Shown: positions 1-6,662, counted from the first letter of the stretch. The stretch is 8,909 nt of DNA from T1Sed10-49 sp046498405 (GCA_046498405.1 JAWOAS010000141.1:1-8909); one strand, 5' to 3'. Notes: a model not told the origin generated them from the letters alone. Numbers and translations are program-made.

Positions 1-234
1 GACGCCGGTGCCGTGGCCGCCGAAGCGCCGCGCCCAGCGGCACAGCAGCTCGCCCTTGCCGCAGGCGAGGTCGAGGTGACGCCCGCCCACCGGCGGCGGG
101 GCGACGTCGCCGAGGAGGTCGAGCTTGGCCTCGGAGAAGGGATTGAGGATGCGGTGGCCGGCCTCGGCGAGCTCGTGGTAGCGCAGGGTCGTGGCGTCGG
201 GCACGACCGGCGGACCGTCGCGGTGCTCGTCCAT
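1..234 (-). CDS. SAM-dependent methyltransferase, N-terminal fragment (cut by window edge)
   Basis: This is the first 78 codons of a gene that reads leftward off the window, in frame to base 1. The visible part has a short hydrophilic N-terminus, then a segment around residues 27-41 (HRILNPFSEAKLDLLG) and a glycine-rich class I methyltransferase motif I, LDLACGKGE, at about residues 54-62. Motif I binds S-adenosylmethionine in Rossmann-fold methyltransferases. The remaining motifs and the substrate-determining part are outside the window, so the methyl acceptor cannot be named. The ATG start is well supported by an AGGAGG six bases upstream. The gene is divergent from the Eis-like acetyltransferase, with about 150 bases between the two starts. 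The family call is fairly secure from motif I and its context. Any narrower function would be a guess. Confidence 0.8.
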   Translation of the reverse strand, partial: MDEHRDGPPVVPDATTLRYHELAEAGHRILNPFSEAKLDLLGDVAPPPVGGRHLDLACGKGELLCRWARRFGGHGTGV

Positions 235-240
235 GGCGAC

Positions 241-246
241 CCTCCT
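241..246 (-). promoter_or_regulatory. Ribosome binding site of the methyltransferase
   Basis: On the minus strand this reads AGGAGG, a full Shine-Dalgarno match, with a six-base spacer to the ATG at 234-232. It fixes the start of the truncated methyltransferase. Confidence 0.8.
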
Positions 247-296
247 GGGGTCGTGCCGGCCTCCGCCGGTCGGCCACGCGTCGTCGACGTCGCCGC

Positions 297-306
297 AGCG
301 TACGCT
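297..306. promoter_or_regulatory. Palindrome AGCGTACGCT in the divergent promoter region
   Basis: The 154 bases between the methyltransferase start and the acetyltransferase start must hold the promoters for both. The only clear feature is this perfect ten-base palindrome. It presents TACGCT, which fits the loose actinobacterial -10 pattern TANNNT, on each strand. No convincing -35 hexamer lies 16-18 bases upstream on either strand. It could therefore be overlapping -10 elements, a small operator, or chance. A neighbouring CGTCGACG palindrome at 282-289 adds to the symmetric character of the region. Confidence 0.3.
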
Positions 307-374
307 CTCGGCGACACCCGGGGGTGGCCGTGCGCACGGGTCGCGCGGCCGGCCCGCCGGCGCGGCGGCGCAGC

Positions 375-382
375 GAGGGGAG
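375..382 (+). promoter_or_regulatory. Ribosome binding site deciding the acetyltransferase start
   Basis: GAGGGGAG lies six bases before the ATG at 389. Because the reading frame stays open back to about base 191, this site is the reason for choosing 389 rather than an upstream codon. The resulting 406 residues agree with the usual Eis length. Confidence 0.7.
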
Positions 383-388
383 CAGGCG

Positions 389-1609
389 ATGGGCGGAGCG
401 TTGACCGTGCGCGACCTCGAGGTCGGCGAGGAGCGCGCCTGGGCGCACGCGGTGCTGCGCCACTTCCACGAGGACGGCAGCGAGGCCGCCGTCGAGCCGT
501 GGGTGCCCCTCGTGGCCGACCGGCAGCGCTACCGCGCCTGGGCGGTGCGCGACGGCGGGTCGATCGTGGCCAACGCCGGGGTGCTGCCGATGACGGTGTC
601 GCTGCCGGGCGGGGCCTCGCTGCCCTGCGCGGGGGTCACCGCGGTGGGCGTGGCCCAGACCCACCGCCGGCGAGGGCTGCTGCGCAGGCTCATGGCCACC
701 GCCCTCGACGACGCCGTCGGGCGTGGCGAGCCCGTCGCGCTGCTCTTCGCCTCGGAGTCGGCGATCTACGGGCGCTTCGGCTTCGGCGCGACCGCGCCGC
801 AGGTGCGCTACCGCCTCGACCGGCCCACGGCCTGGCGCGACCCCGTCGACGCCCGACTCGTGGCCGCGGCGACCCCGGAGGAGGCGCTCGCGCAGTGGCC
901 GGCGATCCTCGCGTCCCTGCGGGCCCAGCGCGGGGGCGTCGCCGACCGCAGCGAGGGGATGTGGCGCCTGGCGGTGGCCGAGGACCCCGAGGCCTGGCGC
1001 GGGGGCGCCTCGGCCCGCCGCCTCGTCCACGTGCCGGGCCGTGGCTACGCGACCTACCGCGTCAAGGCGGCCGTCACCGACGGCCTGCCCGCCGGCGAGG
1101 TCCGCGTCAACGAGCTCGTGGCCACCGACCCCGAGGCCGAGGCGGCGCTGTGGCAGCACGTCGGCGACGTCGACCTGTCCACGACCGTCGTGGCCGGCGG
1201 CCGCCCGCCCGACGAGGCGCTGCCGGCGCTGCTCGTCGACCCGCTGCGGGCACGCACCGCCGTCGACGGTCCGCTCTACGCCCGGCTGCTCGACGTGCCC
1301 GCCGCGCTCGCCGCCCGCGCCTACGCCACGACCGACGCCCTCACCCTCGCGATCGCCGACGCCGACCGCGACCAGTCGGGCACCTACCGCCTCGAGGCGG
1401 GCCCCGACGGGGCGGAGGTCACCGTCACCGGCGCCGACCCGGACCTCTCGCTGCCGGTCGACGTCGCCGCGGCGGTGTGGCTCGGCGGGGTGCGGGCCAC
1501 CCAGCTGCGCGACGCCCGCGCCCTCGTCGAGCACCGCCCCGGCGCGGCCGCGCGCCTCGACCGCCTCGTCGCCGTCGAGCGCCTGCCCTGGACGCCCTTC
1601 GAGTTCTGA
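389..1609 (+). CDS. Eis-like GNAT N-acetyltransferase
   Basis: The 406-residue protein matches the length and layout of the Eis (enhanced intracellular survival) family: a catalytic GNAT domain, a second GNAT-like domain, and a C-terminal sterol-carrier-like domain from about residue 295. Visible Eis hallmarks are the acetyl-CoA loop VGVAQTHRRRGLL (residues 86-98), IYGRFGFG (126-133) with Tyr127 in the place of the Eis catalytic Tyr126, RVNELVATDPEAE (239-251), LLDVPAALAAR (300-310), and a C-terminal Phe whose carboxylate is used in Eis catalysis. Known Eis proteins acetylate amines, including several positions of aminoglycosides and lysine side chains; the native substrate here is unknown. 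No signal peptide is present, so it acts in the cytosol. The ATG is preceded by GAGGGGAG with a six-base gap. An open frame continues upstream but lacks such a site. The transporter follows after 125 bases. Confidence 0.88.
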   Translation: MGGALTVRDLEVGEERAWAHAVLRHFHEDGSEAAVEPWVPLVADRQRYRAWAVRDGGSIVANAGVLPMTVSLPGGASLPCAGVTAVGVAQTHRRRGLLRRLMATALDDAVGRGEPVALLFASESAIYGRFGFGATAPQVRYRLDRPTAWRDPVDARLVAAATPEEALAQWPAILASLRAQRGGVADRSEGMWRLAVAEDPEAWRGGASARRLVHVPGRGYATYRVKAAVTDGLPAGEVRVNELVATDPEAEAALWQHVGDVDLSTTVVAGGRPPDEALPALLVDPLRARTAVDGPLYARLLDVPAALAARAYATTDALTLAIADADRDQSGTYRLEAGPDGAEVTVTGADPDLSLPVDVAAAVWLGGVRATQLRDARALVEHRPGAAARLDRLVAVERLPWTPFEF

Positions 1610-1616
1610 GCCCGGC

Positions 1617-1636
1617 GCACCGCGGCGGCCCGGTGC
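1617..1636 (+). terminator. Possible GC-rich hairpin after the acetyltransferase gene
   Basis: GCACCG (1617-1622) can pair with CGGTGC (1631-1636) around an eight-base loop, starting eight bases after the stop codon. There is no T-run, so if it terminates it would be one of the U-tract-less hairpins proposed for high-GC actinobacteria. In sequence this GC-rich, such stems also arise by chance. Confidence 0.25.
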
Positions 1637-1648
1637 CGCGGCGGCCCG
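1620..1648. repeat. 13-bp direct repeat, two copies
   Basis: CCGCGGCGGCCCG occurs at 1620-1632 and again at 1636-1648, a period of 16 bases, in the 125-base gap between the acetyltransferase and the transporter. The rest of this gap is GC-rich with no recognisable promoter. The repeat may be a replication-slippage product or part of a terminator or regulatory structure. Confidence 0.6.
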
Positions 1649-1723
1649 CCGGGTCGCGGCGCCCGGGAATCCCCCCGAGGGCCGACGGCGTTGGCTCCCG
1701 GTGGTCGTCCCGCTGCCGAGCCC

Positions 1724-1727
1724 GAGG
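1724..1727 (+). promoter_or_regulatory. Ribosome binding site deciding the GTG start of the transporter
   Basis: GAGG lies seven bases upstream of GTG at 1735. This is the only in-frame start just ahead of the first hydrophobic segment, and the residues before it (rich in Arg and Ser) do not look like part of the transporter. Confidence 0.6.
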
Positions 1728-1734
1728 TCCACCC

Positions 1735-2727
1735 GTGTCGCCGCTGCTGTCGCTCTACACCTTCCCGCAACGCCGCCTGCTCGCCGTCCTGCCGACGGTG
1801 CTCGTCGCGAGCTTCGGCGTCGGGCTCGTCGTCGACACCTCGGCGCTGGGCGACACCGTCCTCGTCGCCACGGTCATCATGATCTTCGCGACGATGGTCG
1901 GCCTGCGCCTCGAGGAGCTCACCGCCCTGCGCAGCGAGGCCCGTCTCGTCACCGCGGCCGCGCTCGTGAACTTCGTGTGGATCCCGCTGCTGGCCACCGG
2001 GCTCGGGCTCACGCTCCTGCGCGGGGAGCCCCAGCTCTTCGCCGGGCTCGCGATCGCCGCGCTGCTGCCCACCAGCGGGATGACGATCGCCTGGACCGGC
2101 CTGCAGCGCGGCAACGTCCCCGGCGCGGTCAAGCTCACCGTCTCCGGGCTCGTGCTCGGCGCGGTCGCGGCGCCGTGGTACCTGCTCGTCATGATCGGCG
2201 AGTTCGTGCCGATCGACGTGGCGGCGACGTTCCGCACGATCGCCGTCGTCGTGCTCGTGCCGCTGGCCCTCGGGCAGGTCGTGACCCGGCTGCTGCTGCG
2301 GCGCGTCACCCCCGGGGAGTTCCGCCGCCGCATCAAGCCCCGCTTCGCGCCGTTGAGCATCTGGGGGCTGCTCTACCTCGTCTTCGTCACGACGAGCATG
2401 CGCGCGGAGATGCTCGTCGACGACCTCGGGCTCATCGCCCTCGCGGTGCTCGCCGTCGCGCTCTTCTACGCGGCGAACTACGCCGTCGCCTCGCTCGTGG
2501 CCGTCAAGGCCTTCGCGCGGCCCGACGGCATCGCGCTCGTCAACGGCACGGTGCTGCGCAACCTCTCGATCGCCATCGGCATCGCCGCCACGCAGTTCGA
2601 GGCCGAGGCCGCGCTGCTCATCACCCTGGCGTTCATGGTCCAGAACCAGAGCATCGCCTACTACGCCAAGGTCGCCGGGCAGCGCTGGTTCGCCGTCGAG
2701 GAGGAGTCCGAGCCGGCCGCGCGCTGA
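1735..2727 (+). CDS. Bile acid:sodium symporter / ACR3 superfamily transporter
   Basis: This 330-residue integral membrane protein has about ten hydrophobic segments, near residues 15-33, 41-58, 71-94, 100-118, 132-152, 165-183, 205-221, 231-255, 266-284 and 289-303. That matches the length and topology of the BASS/ACR3 (BART) superfamily. Telling segments are NFVWIPLL (79-86), ALLPTSGMTIAWTGLQRGN (109-127) and ALVNGTVLRNLSIAIGIA (267-284). It resembles proteins often labelled arsenic resistance or bile acid:sodium symporter. However, it has no cysteine at all, while ACR3 arsenite pumps need a cysteine in the fourth helix; here PTSGM occupies that region. Arsenite efflux is therefore doubtful, and an organic anion or other solute is more likely. 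No arsR or arsC lies nearby. The gene shares a strand with the Eis-like gene, and its stop lies nine bases from that of the convergent cyclase gene. Confidence 0.8.
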   Translation: MSPLLSLYTFPQRRLLAVLPTVLVASFGVGLVVDTSALGDTVLVATVIMIFATMVGLRLEELTALRSEARLVTAAALVNFVWIPLLATGLGLTLLRGEPQLFAGLAIAALLPTSGMTIAWTGLQRGNVPGAVKLTVSGLVLGAVAAPWYLLVMIGEFVPIDVAATFRTIAVVVLVPLALGQVVTRLLLRRVTPGEFRRRIKPRFAPLSIWGLLYLVFVTTSMRAEMLVDDLGLIALAVLAVALFYAANYAVASLVAVKAFARPDGIALVNGTVLRNLSIAIGIAATQFEAEAALLITLAFMVQNQSIAYYAKVAGQRWFAVEEESEPAAR

Positions 2728-2740
2728 GGGGCCCCCTCAG
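2724..2740. terminator. Perfect inverted repeat spanning both convergent stop codons
   Basis: The arms CTGAGGGG (2724-2731) and CCCCTCAG (2733-2740) are perfect complements around a single central C. They contain the TGA of the transporter on the plus strand and the TGA of the cyclase gene on the minus strand. As RNA, either strand could fold into a six-base-pair GC-rich stem (CTGAGG/CCTCAG) with a five-base loop. A bidirectional terminator is the natural reading, as only nine bases separate the two genes. There is no T-run, so its strength is uncertain. Confidence 0.45.
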
Positions 2741-4938
2741 GCCTGGCACTCGCCGGTGGCGGGTCCTGCGCCGGGGCGGCCGACCCAGCGCCGCCGCGCG
2801 CCGATGCCCTCGGCCAGCCGCGCCGGGGGCTCGGGGGACCCGAGGAGGTAGCCCTGGCCGAGGTCGCAGCCCATCGCCGCGAGCGCGTCGCGCTGGGCCG
2901 CCGTCTCGACGCCGACGGCGGCGACGCCGAGCCCGAGGGTGTGGGCCATGGCGAGGACCGCCTCGACGAGCCGGGCCGCCGCCGGCTCGGCGCCGAGCCG
3001 CGCGACGACGCCGCGGTCGAGCTTGAGGAGCTCGGCGGGCAGCTCGGCGAGCCGGCCGAGTGAGGAGGCGCCCGCACCGACCTCGTCGACGACGAGGCGG
3101 ACCCCGAGCCCGGCCACCGCGACGAGGGCCGCGGGATCGGGGGGCTCGGCCAGCGCCGGCTCGGGGACCTCGAGCCACAGCGAGGAGGGCGCGGCGCCGG
3201 CCTGGTTGAGGCGGTAGGCGACGACGTCGGCGAGGTTGGCCTCGCGCACGAGGCCCGGGCTGAGGTTGACGGTGACCGCCGGCGTCCAGCCGAGGACCGC
3301 GGCCCAGCGCTGCTGCGCGGCGAGCGAGGCGGCGAGGACGTGGTCGAAGAGGCGCGCGGCGGCACCGGCGGTCTCGACCCCGGGGACGAAGCGCGCGGGG
3401 TCGAGGAGCCCACGGGTGGGGTGGTGCCAGCGCACGAGCGACTCGACGGCGGCGAGCGTGCCGTCGCCGAGGTCGATGAGCGGCTGGTGGCAGCAGACCA
3501 TCTCGCCGAGCTCGAGGCCGCGGTTGAGGTCGCGCTTGAGCTCGAGCCGCTCGAGCACCTCGCTGCGCAGCCGGTCGTCGAACCAGCGCAGCTGCCCGCG
3601 CCCGTGCTCCTTGGCCCAGTACATCGCCGCGTCGGCGTCGCGCAGGAGCTCGCCGGGGTCGGCGCCGGGCTCGGCGAGGACGAGCCCCACCGAGAGGCCG
3701 AGGCGGACCTCCTGGCCGTCATCGAGGCGCATCGGCTCGTCGAAGGCGTCGAGGATGCGCCCGCCGAGGCGCTCGACATCGGCGCGGCCGAGCCCGGGGA
3801 CGAGGACGACGAACTCGTCGCCGCTGAGCCGGGCCACGGTGTCGACCGAGCGCACGGCGTTGCCCAGCCGGCGGCCGACCTCGACGAGGGCGGCGTCGCC
3901 GACGGCGTGGCCGAGCCCGTCGTTGACGCGCTTGAAGTCGTCGAGGTCGCAGACGAGCAGGGCGCTAGCCGTCCCGGCGCCGGGCTCGAGCGCCTCGGCG
4001 AGGCGGCGCTCGAGCAGCACCCGGTTGGGCAGGCCGGTCAGCGGGTCGTGCAGCGCGAGGTGCTCGAGGCGCCGGGTGCTCCGCTTGAGCTCGGTGATGG
4101 GGGTGTGGATGACCACCGCACCCCCGGAGGCCTGCACGAGCGGGGTCGCCCGCATGATGAACCAGCGCTCGACCTCGGGGGTCGAGCACTCGTAGTCGAC
4201 CTCGAAGTCGTCACGGGAGCGCGCGAGCACCTCGCGCAGGCCGTGGGCCGCGGCAAGGGCCGAGGCGTCACCGCCGGCCGCGGCACGGTCGCAGACCTCG
4301 AGGTAGTTCGCGCCGACGCCGCAGGCGGCGGGATCGCCACCGTTGGCCAGGGCGGAGTCCTGCCACACCGCGTTGACCGCGAGGATGGTCCCGTCGCCGT
4401 CGAGCACCGCGGTCTGCGCGCCGATGGAGTCGAGGACGCTGCGGGCGAAGAGCTCGCGCTCGGCGATCTCCCGGCGGCTGCGCTGCCGCTCGATGGCGTA
4501 GCGGACGGCGCGCTCGAGCGCGGGGCCGTCGGCGTGGCGCTTGAGGAGGTAGTCGTCGGCGCCGATCCGCAGGGCGGTGAGCGCCGCGGCGTCGTTGTCG
4601 CGGCCGGTGAGCACGACGACCGGCGGGCCGTCGAGCTCGGCGGTGAGCCGCTCGACGCCCTCGAGTGAGCGCGCGTCGGGCAGGTTGAGGTCGAGCAGGA
4701 CGCAGACGATGTCCTCGCGCTCGGCGAGCAGCTCGAGGGCCGGGGCGAGGCGGTCGCGCACGACGACGTCGACGTCGAGGCCGGGCTGCTCGGCGAGCTG
4801 GGCGGCGACGAGCGAGGCGTAGGCCGCGTCGTCCTCGACGTAGAGGACGGCACCGCCCGCGCTCGCGTCGACCCCGGCGGACCGCGCGCCGGCGGGGCGG
4901 GGCGGCCGGGGGTCGCGCAGGGACTCGTGGGCGGTCAT
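2737..4938 (-). CDS. REC-PAS-GGDEF-EAL cyclic-di-GMP signalling protein
   Basis: This 733-residue soluble protein has four domains. The receiver (about 30-150) has acidic residues E35-D37, phospho-acceptor D83 in LLDLNLP, T111 and K133. A PAS-like domain spans about 160-285. The GGDEF domain (about 290-455) has DLDDFKRVNDGLGH at 331-344, the signature SGDEF at 372-376, and an RxxD product-inhibition site, RSVD, at 363-366. The EAL domain (about 465-710) reads ESL at 499-501. It keeps N558, E590, K639, E678 and Q695. However, DDFGTG has become DEVGAG (618-623), and the first Glu of the EGVET loop is Val675. Diguanylate cyclase activity (two GTP to c-di-GMP) is plausible; phosphodiesterase activity is doubtful. 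It is last in a three-gene operon. Its ATG overlaps the previous stop (ATGA), with no clear ribosome site of its own, which suggests translational coupling. Confidence 0.9.
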   Translation of the reverse strand: MTAHESLRDPRPPRPAGARSAGVDASAGGAVLYVEDDAAYASLVAAQLAEQPGLDVDVVVRDRLAPALELLAEREDIVCVLLDLNLPDARSLEGVERLTAELDGPPVVVLTGRDNDAAALTALRIGADDYLLKRHADGPALERAVRYAIERQRSRREIAERELFARSVLDSIGAQTAVLDGDGTILAVNAVWQDSALANGGDPAACGVGANYLEVCDRAAAGGDASALAAAHGLREVLARSRDDFEVDYECSTPEVERWFIMRATPLVQASGGAVVIHTPITELKRSTRRLEHLALHDPLTGLPNRVLLERRLAEALEPGAGTASALLVCDLDDFKRVNDGLGHAVGDAALVEVGRRLGNAVRSVDTVARLSGDEFVVLVPGLGRADVERLGGRILDAFDEPMRLDDGQEVRLGLSVGLVLAEPGADPGELLRDADAAMYWAKEHGRGQLRWFDDRLRSEVLERLELKRDLNRGLELGEMVCCHQPLIDLGDGTLAAVESLVRWHHPTRGLLDPARFVPGVETAGAAARLFDHVLAASLAAQQRWAAVLGWTPAVTVNLSPGLVREANLADVVAYRLNQAGAAPSSLWLEVPEPALAEPPDPAALVAVAGLGVRLVVDEVGAGASSLGRLAELPAELLKLDRGVVARLGAEPAAARLVEAVLAMAHTLGLGVAAVGVETAAQRDALAAMGCDLGQGYLLGSPEPPARLAEGIGARRRWVGRPGAGPATGECQA

Positions 4939-5378
4939 CGGCGCGGCAGCTTGACGACGGTGAGCCAGAAGTCCTCGAGCGACTGCACCGTGCGCAGGAA
5001 CTCGTCGAAGCGCACCGGCTTGGTGATGTAGCTGTTGGCGTGGAGCTCGTAGGAGCGCAGGATGTCGGCCTCGGCCGCCGACGTCGTGAGCACGACGATG
5101 GGGATCGTCGCGAGCTCGGGATCGGCCTTGGCCTCGGCGAGGACCTCGCGGCCGTCCTTGCCCGGCAGGTTGAGGTCGAGCAGGACGAGGTCGGGTCGGG
5201 GCTCGTCGGCGTAGGGCGGCTCGCGGCGCAGGTAGGCCAGGGCCGCCTCGCCATCGGTGACGACGTGGAGGTCGTTGGCCACCCGCGCCTCGGCGAGGGC
5301 CTCGGTGGTGAGCTCGATGTCGGCGGGGCTGTCCTCGACGAGGAGGATCTGCACCGGCTCCCAACCCGTGCCCTTCAT
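4935..5378 (-). CDS. Rcp1-type single-domain response regulator
   Basis: This 147-residue protein is a receiver domain with no output domain. The acidic pocket is E15-D16, the phospho-acceptor is D68 in LVLLDLNLPG, the switch threonine is T98 in VVLTTS, and the conserved lysine is K120 in NSYITKP. The C-terminus SLEDFWLTVVKLP (133-145) is characteristic of the Rcp1 group, known as partners of cyanobacterial phytochrome kinases. It probably accepts phosphate from the kinase encoded just upstream and acts by protein contact or as a relay; its target is not visible. A strong AGGAGG sits seven bases upstream, inside the end of the kinase gene. The genes overlap by ATGA at both ends of this gene, so kinase, receiver and cyclase are likely made together. 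Confidence 0.92.
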   Translation of the reverse strand: MKGTGWEPVQILLVEDSPADIELTTEALAEARVANDLHVVTDGEAALAYLRREPPYADEPRPDLVLLDLNLPGKDGREVLAEAKADPELATIPIVVLTTSAAEADILRSYELHANSYITKPVRFDEFLRTVQSLEDFWLTVVKLPRR

Positions 5379-6595
5379 GGGCGGCCCTCCTCGTGGTGGG
5401 TCCCCGCGCCCGACGTGCCCCCGTCCCCCCGCGTCGGCGCGTCCGAGGCGGGCAGGTCGAAGGACAGCCGCGCCCCGCCGAGGTCGCTGTCGTCGATCGC
5501 GAGCGTGCCACCGTGCCGCTCGACGACGCGCTGGGCGATCGCGAGGCCGACGCCGGTGCCGGAGGCCTCCTCGCGGGCGTGCAGGCGGCCGAACATCCGC
5601 AGGGCCCGCGCCCGCTGCTCGGCGGGGATCCCGACGCCGTTGTCGGCGACGGCCACCCACCAACGCGGGCCCTGCCGCCAGGCGCGGACCTCGACGACCG
5701 GCGCGCGGTCGGGGTGGCGGAACTTCCCCGCGTTCGAGAGGAGGTTGGCCAGGAGCTGGCGCAGCTGACTCCGGTCGCCCTCGACGACCGGCAGGTCCCC
5801 ACTGCGGACCTCGAGCGCCTCGGCGCCCTCATCATCCATCGCAGCGGCGACGTCGGCGAGCACCGCGCCGAGGTCGACGGGGCCGTGCGCGACGCCCTCG
5901 CTGTCGAGGCGGGAGTAGTCGAGGAGGCCGGCCAGCAGCTCCTCCATGCGCTCGACGCCGTCGACGGTCCAGTCGATCCAGCGCTCGGCCCGCTCGTCGA
6001 GGGCGTCGCCGTAGCGCCGGGCCAGGAGCTGGACGTAGCCGCTCACGACGCGCAGCGGCGCGGCGAGGTCGTGACTGACGACGTAGGCGAACTCGCTCAG
6101 GTCGCGGTTCGAGCGCCGCAGCGCGGCGTTGTCGGCGGCGAGGTCGGCGTTGACCGCGGTCAGCGTCGCGCTCGCCGGCCCGCCGGCCCCGTCGCTGGGG
6201 CCGGCCTCGCCGCCGCCCTGCGTCCCGGCCGACGCCACGACCGTCGACCCCCGCCCGACCTCGGTGACGTCGGCGCTGACGGTGAGCAGCCAGTCCTCCC
6301 CCTGCTCGGAGGCCACCGGCAGGCGCAGGACGAGGTGGTTGCGCGCCTCGCGGTCGACGACGCGGACCTCCCGGGCCTCGCGGGGCACGGGGTCGGCCGG
6401 GGCCGGGTCGGCGCGGGCCACGACCGCCGCGGGCTCGCCCTCGGCCAGGCTCGTGAGGACCGCGCGGCCCTGCCGATCGGTGACCCGCACGCTCACGCCG
6501 GCGCGCGCGAGCAGCGCGGCGAGGTCGACCTCACCGCCGTGCTGCTCTGCCCCCCCGTGGGGCACCGGCTCCCCGCCGCGGGCCGCCTCACTCAA
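5375..6595 (-). CDS. Soluble sensor histidine kinase with PAS-like sensor
   Basis: The 406-residue protein has no membrane segment, so it senses in the cytosol. Residues about 24-113 look like a divergent PAS domain ending LLTVSADVTEV. A Gly/Ala/Ser-rich linker (114-143) and a helix, probably coiled coil (144-168), follow. The HisKA domain has the phospho-acceptor H175 in SHDLAAPLR, of the phytochrome-kinase type. The ATPase domain shows the N box NLLSNAGKF (284-292), DNGVGIP (318-324) and GTGVGLA (346-352). All catalytic boxes look intact. The TTG start at 6595 is the farthest upstream reasonable start. An in-frame GTG at codon 11, preceded closely by GGGGAG, is an alternative; neither changes the domains. 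It heads the operon with the receiver and the cyclase and presumably phosphorylates one or both. The stimulus cannot be read from the sequence. Confidence 0.9.
   Translation of the reverse strand: MSEAARGGEPVPHGGAEQHGGEVDLAALLARAGVSVRVTDRQGRAVLTSLAEGEPAAVVARADPAPADPVPREAREVRVVDREARNHLVLRLPVASEQGEDWLLTVSADVTEVGRGSTVVASAGTQGGGEAGPSDGAGGPASATLTAVNADLAADNAALRRSNRDLSEFAYVVSHDLAAPLRVVSGYVQLLARRYGDALDERAERWIDWTVDGVERMEELLAGLLDYSRLDSEGVAHGPVDLGAVLADVAAAMDDEGAEALEVRSGDLPVVEGDRSQLRQLLANLLSNAGKFRHPDRAPVVEVRAWRQGPRWWVAVADNGVGIPAEQRARALRMFGRLHAREEASGTGVGLAIAQRVVERHGGTLAIDDSDLGGARLSFDLPASDAPTRGDGGTSGAGTHHEEGRP
5386..5391 (-). promoter_or_regulatory. Ribosome binding site of the receiver gene, inside the kinase gene
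   Basis: AGGAGG on the minus strand lies seven bases before the receiver ATG and falls within the last codons of the kinase (Glu-Glu-Gly). It allows independent or re-initiated translation of the receiver. In contrast, the cyclase gene downstream has no comparable site. Confidence 0.75.
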
Positions 6596-6627
6596 CGTGC
6601 ACTCGCTCTCGCTAACCGTCGCCTACC

Positions 6628-6656
6628 AGTCTTCCGGACGCCCTCGGCGACGTCAA
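6628..6656 (-). promoter_or_regulatory. Candidate promoter of the signalling operon
   Basis: On the minus strand TTGACG (6656-6651) is followed after 17 bases by AAGACT (6633-6628). The -35 is a good actinobacterial match; the -10 departs from TANNNT at its first base. A start near 6621 would leave a leader of about 25 bases before the TTG codon. It sits in the 93-base gap after the decarboxylase stop, where a promoter for the operon is expected. Confidence 0.35.
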
Positions 6657-6662
6657 CTCCGG

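Noticed and set aside
13..1734. Very long open frame on the plus strand running through the acetyltransferase region into the transporter
   Set aside because: Before 1735 the translation is a low-complexity Arg/Ala/Gly/Pro stretch in another frame over the well-supported Eis-like gene. It stays open only because stop codons are rare at this GC content.
1735..2727. Naming the transporter an arsenite efflux pump (arsB/acr3)
   Set aside because: The essential ACR3 cysteine is missing and there are no arsenic resistance neighbours, so only the superfamily is supported.
3340..4668. 442-codon open frame antisense to the GGDEF-EAL gene
   Set aside because: It mirrors the cyclase gene codons (runs of Glu, Val, Ala, Leu) with no recognisable domain. 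High-GC antisense frames of this size are expected.
4939..5835. N-terminal extension of the GGDEF-EAL protein, since the frame is open to 5835
   Set aside because: The extension overlaps the receiver and kinase genes and reads as low-complexity Arg/Pro/Ala. The ATG at 4938 in an ATGA overlap gives a normal receiver domain.
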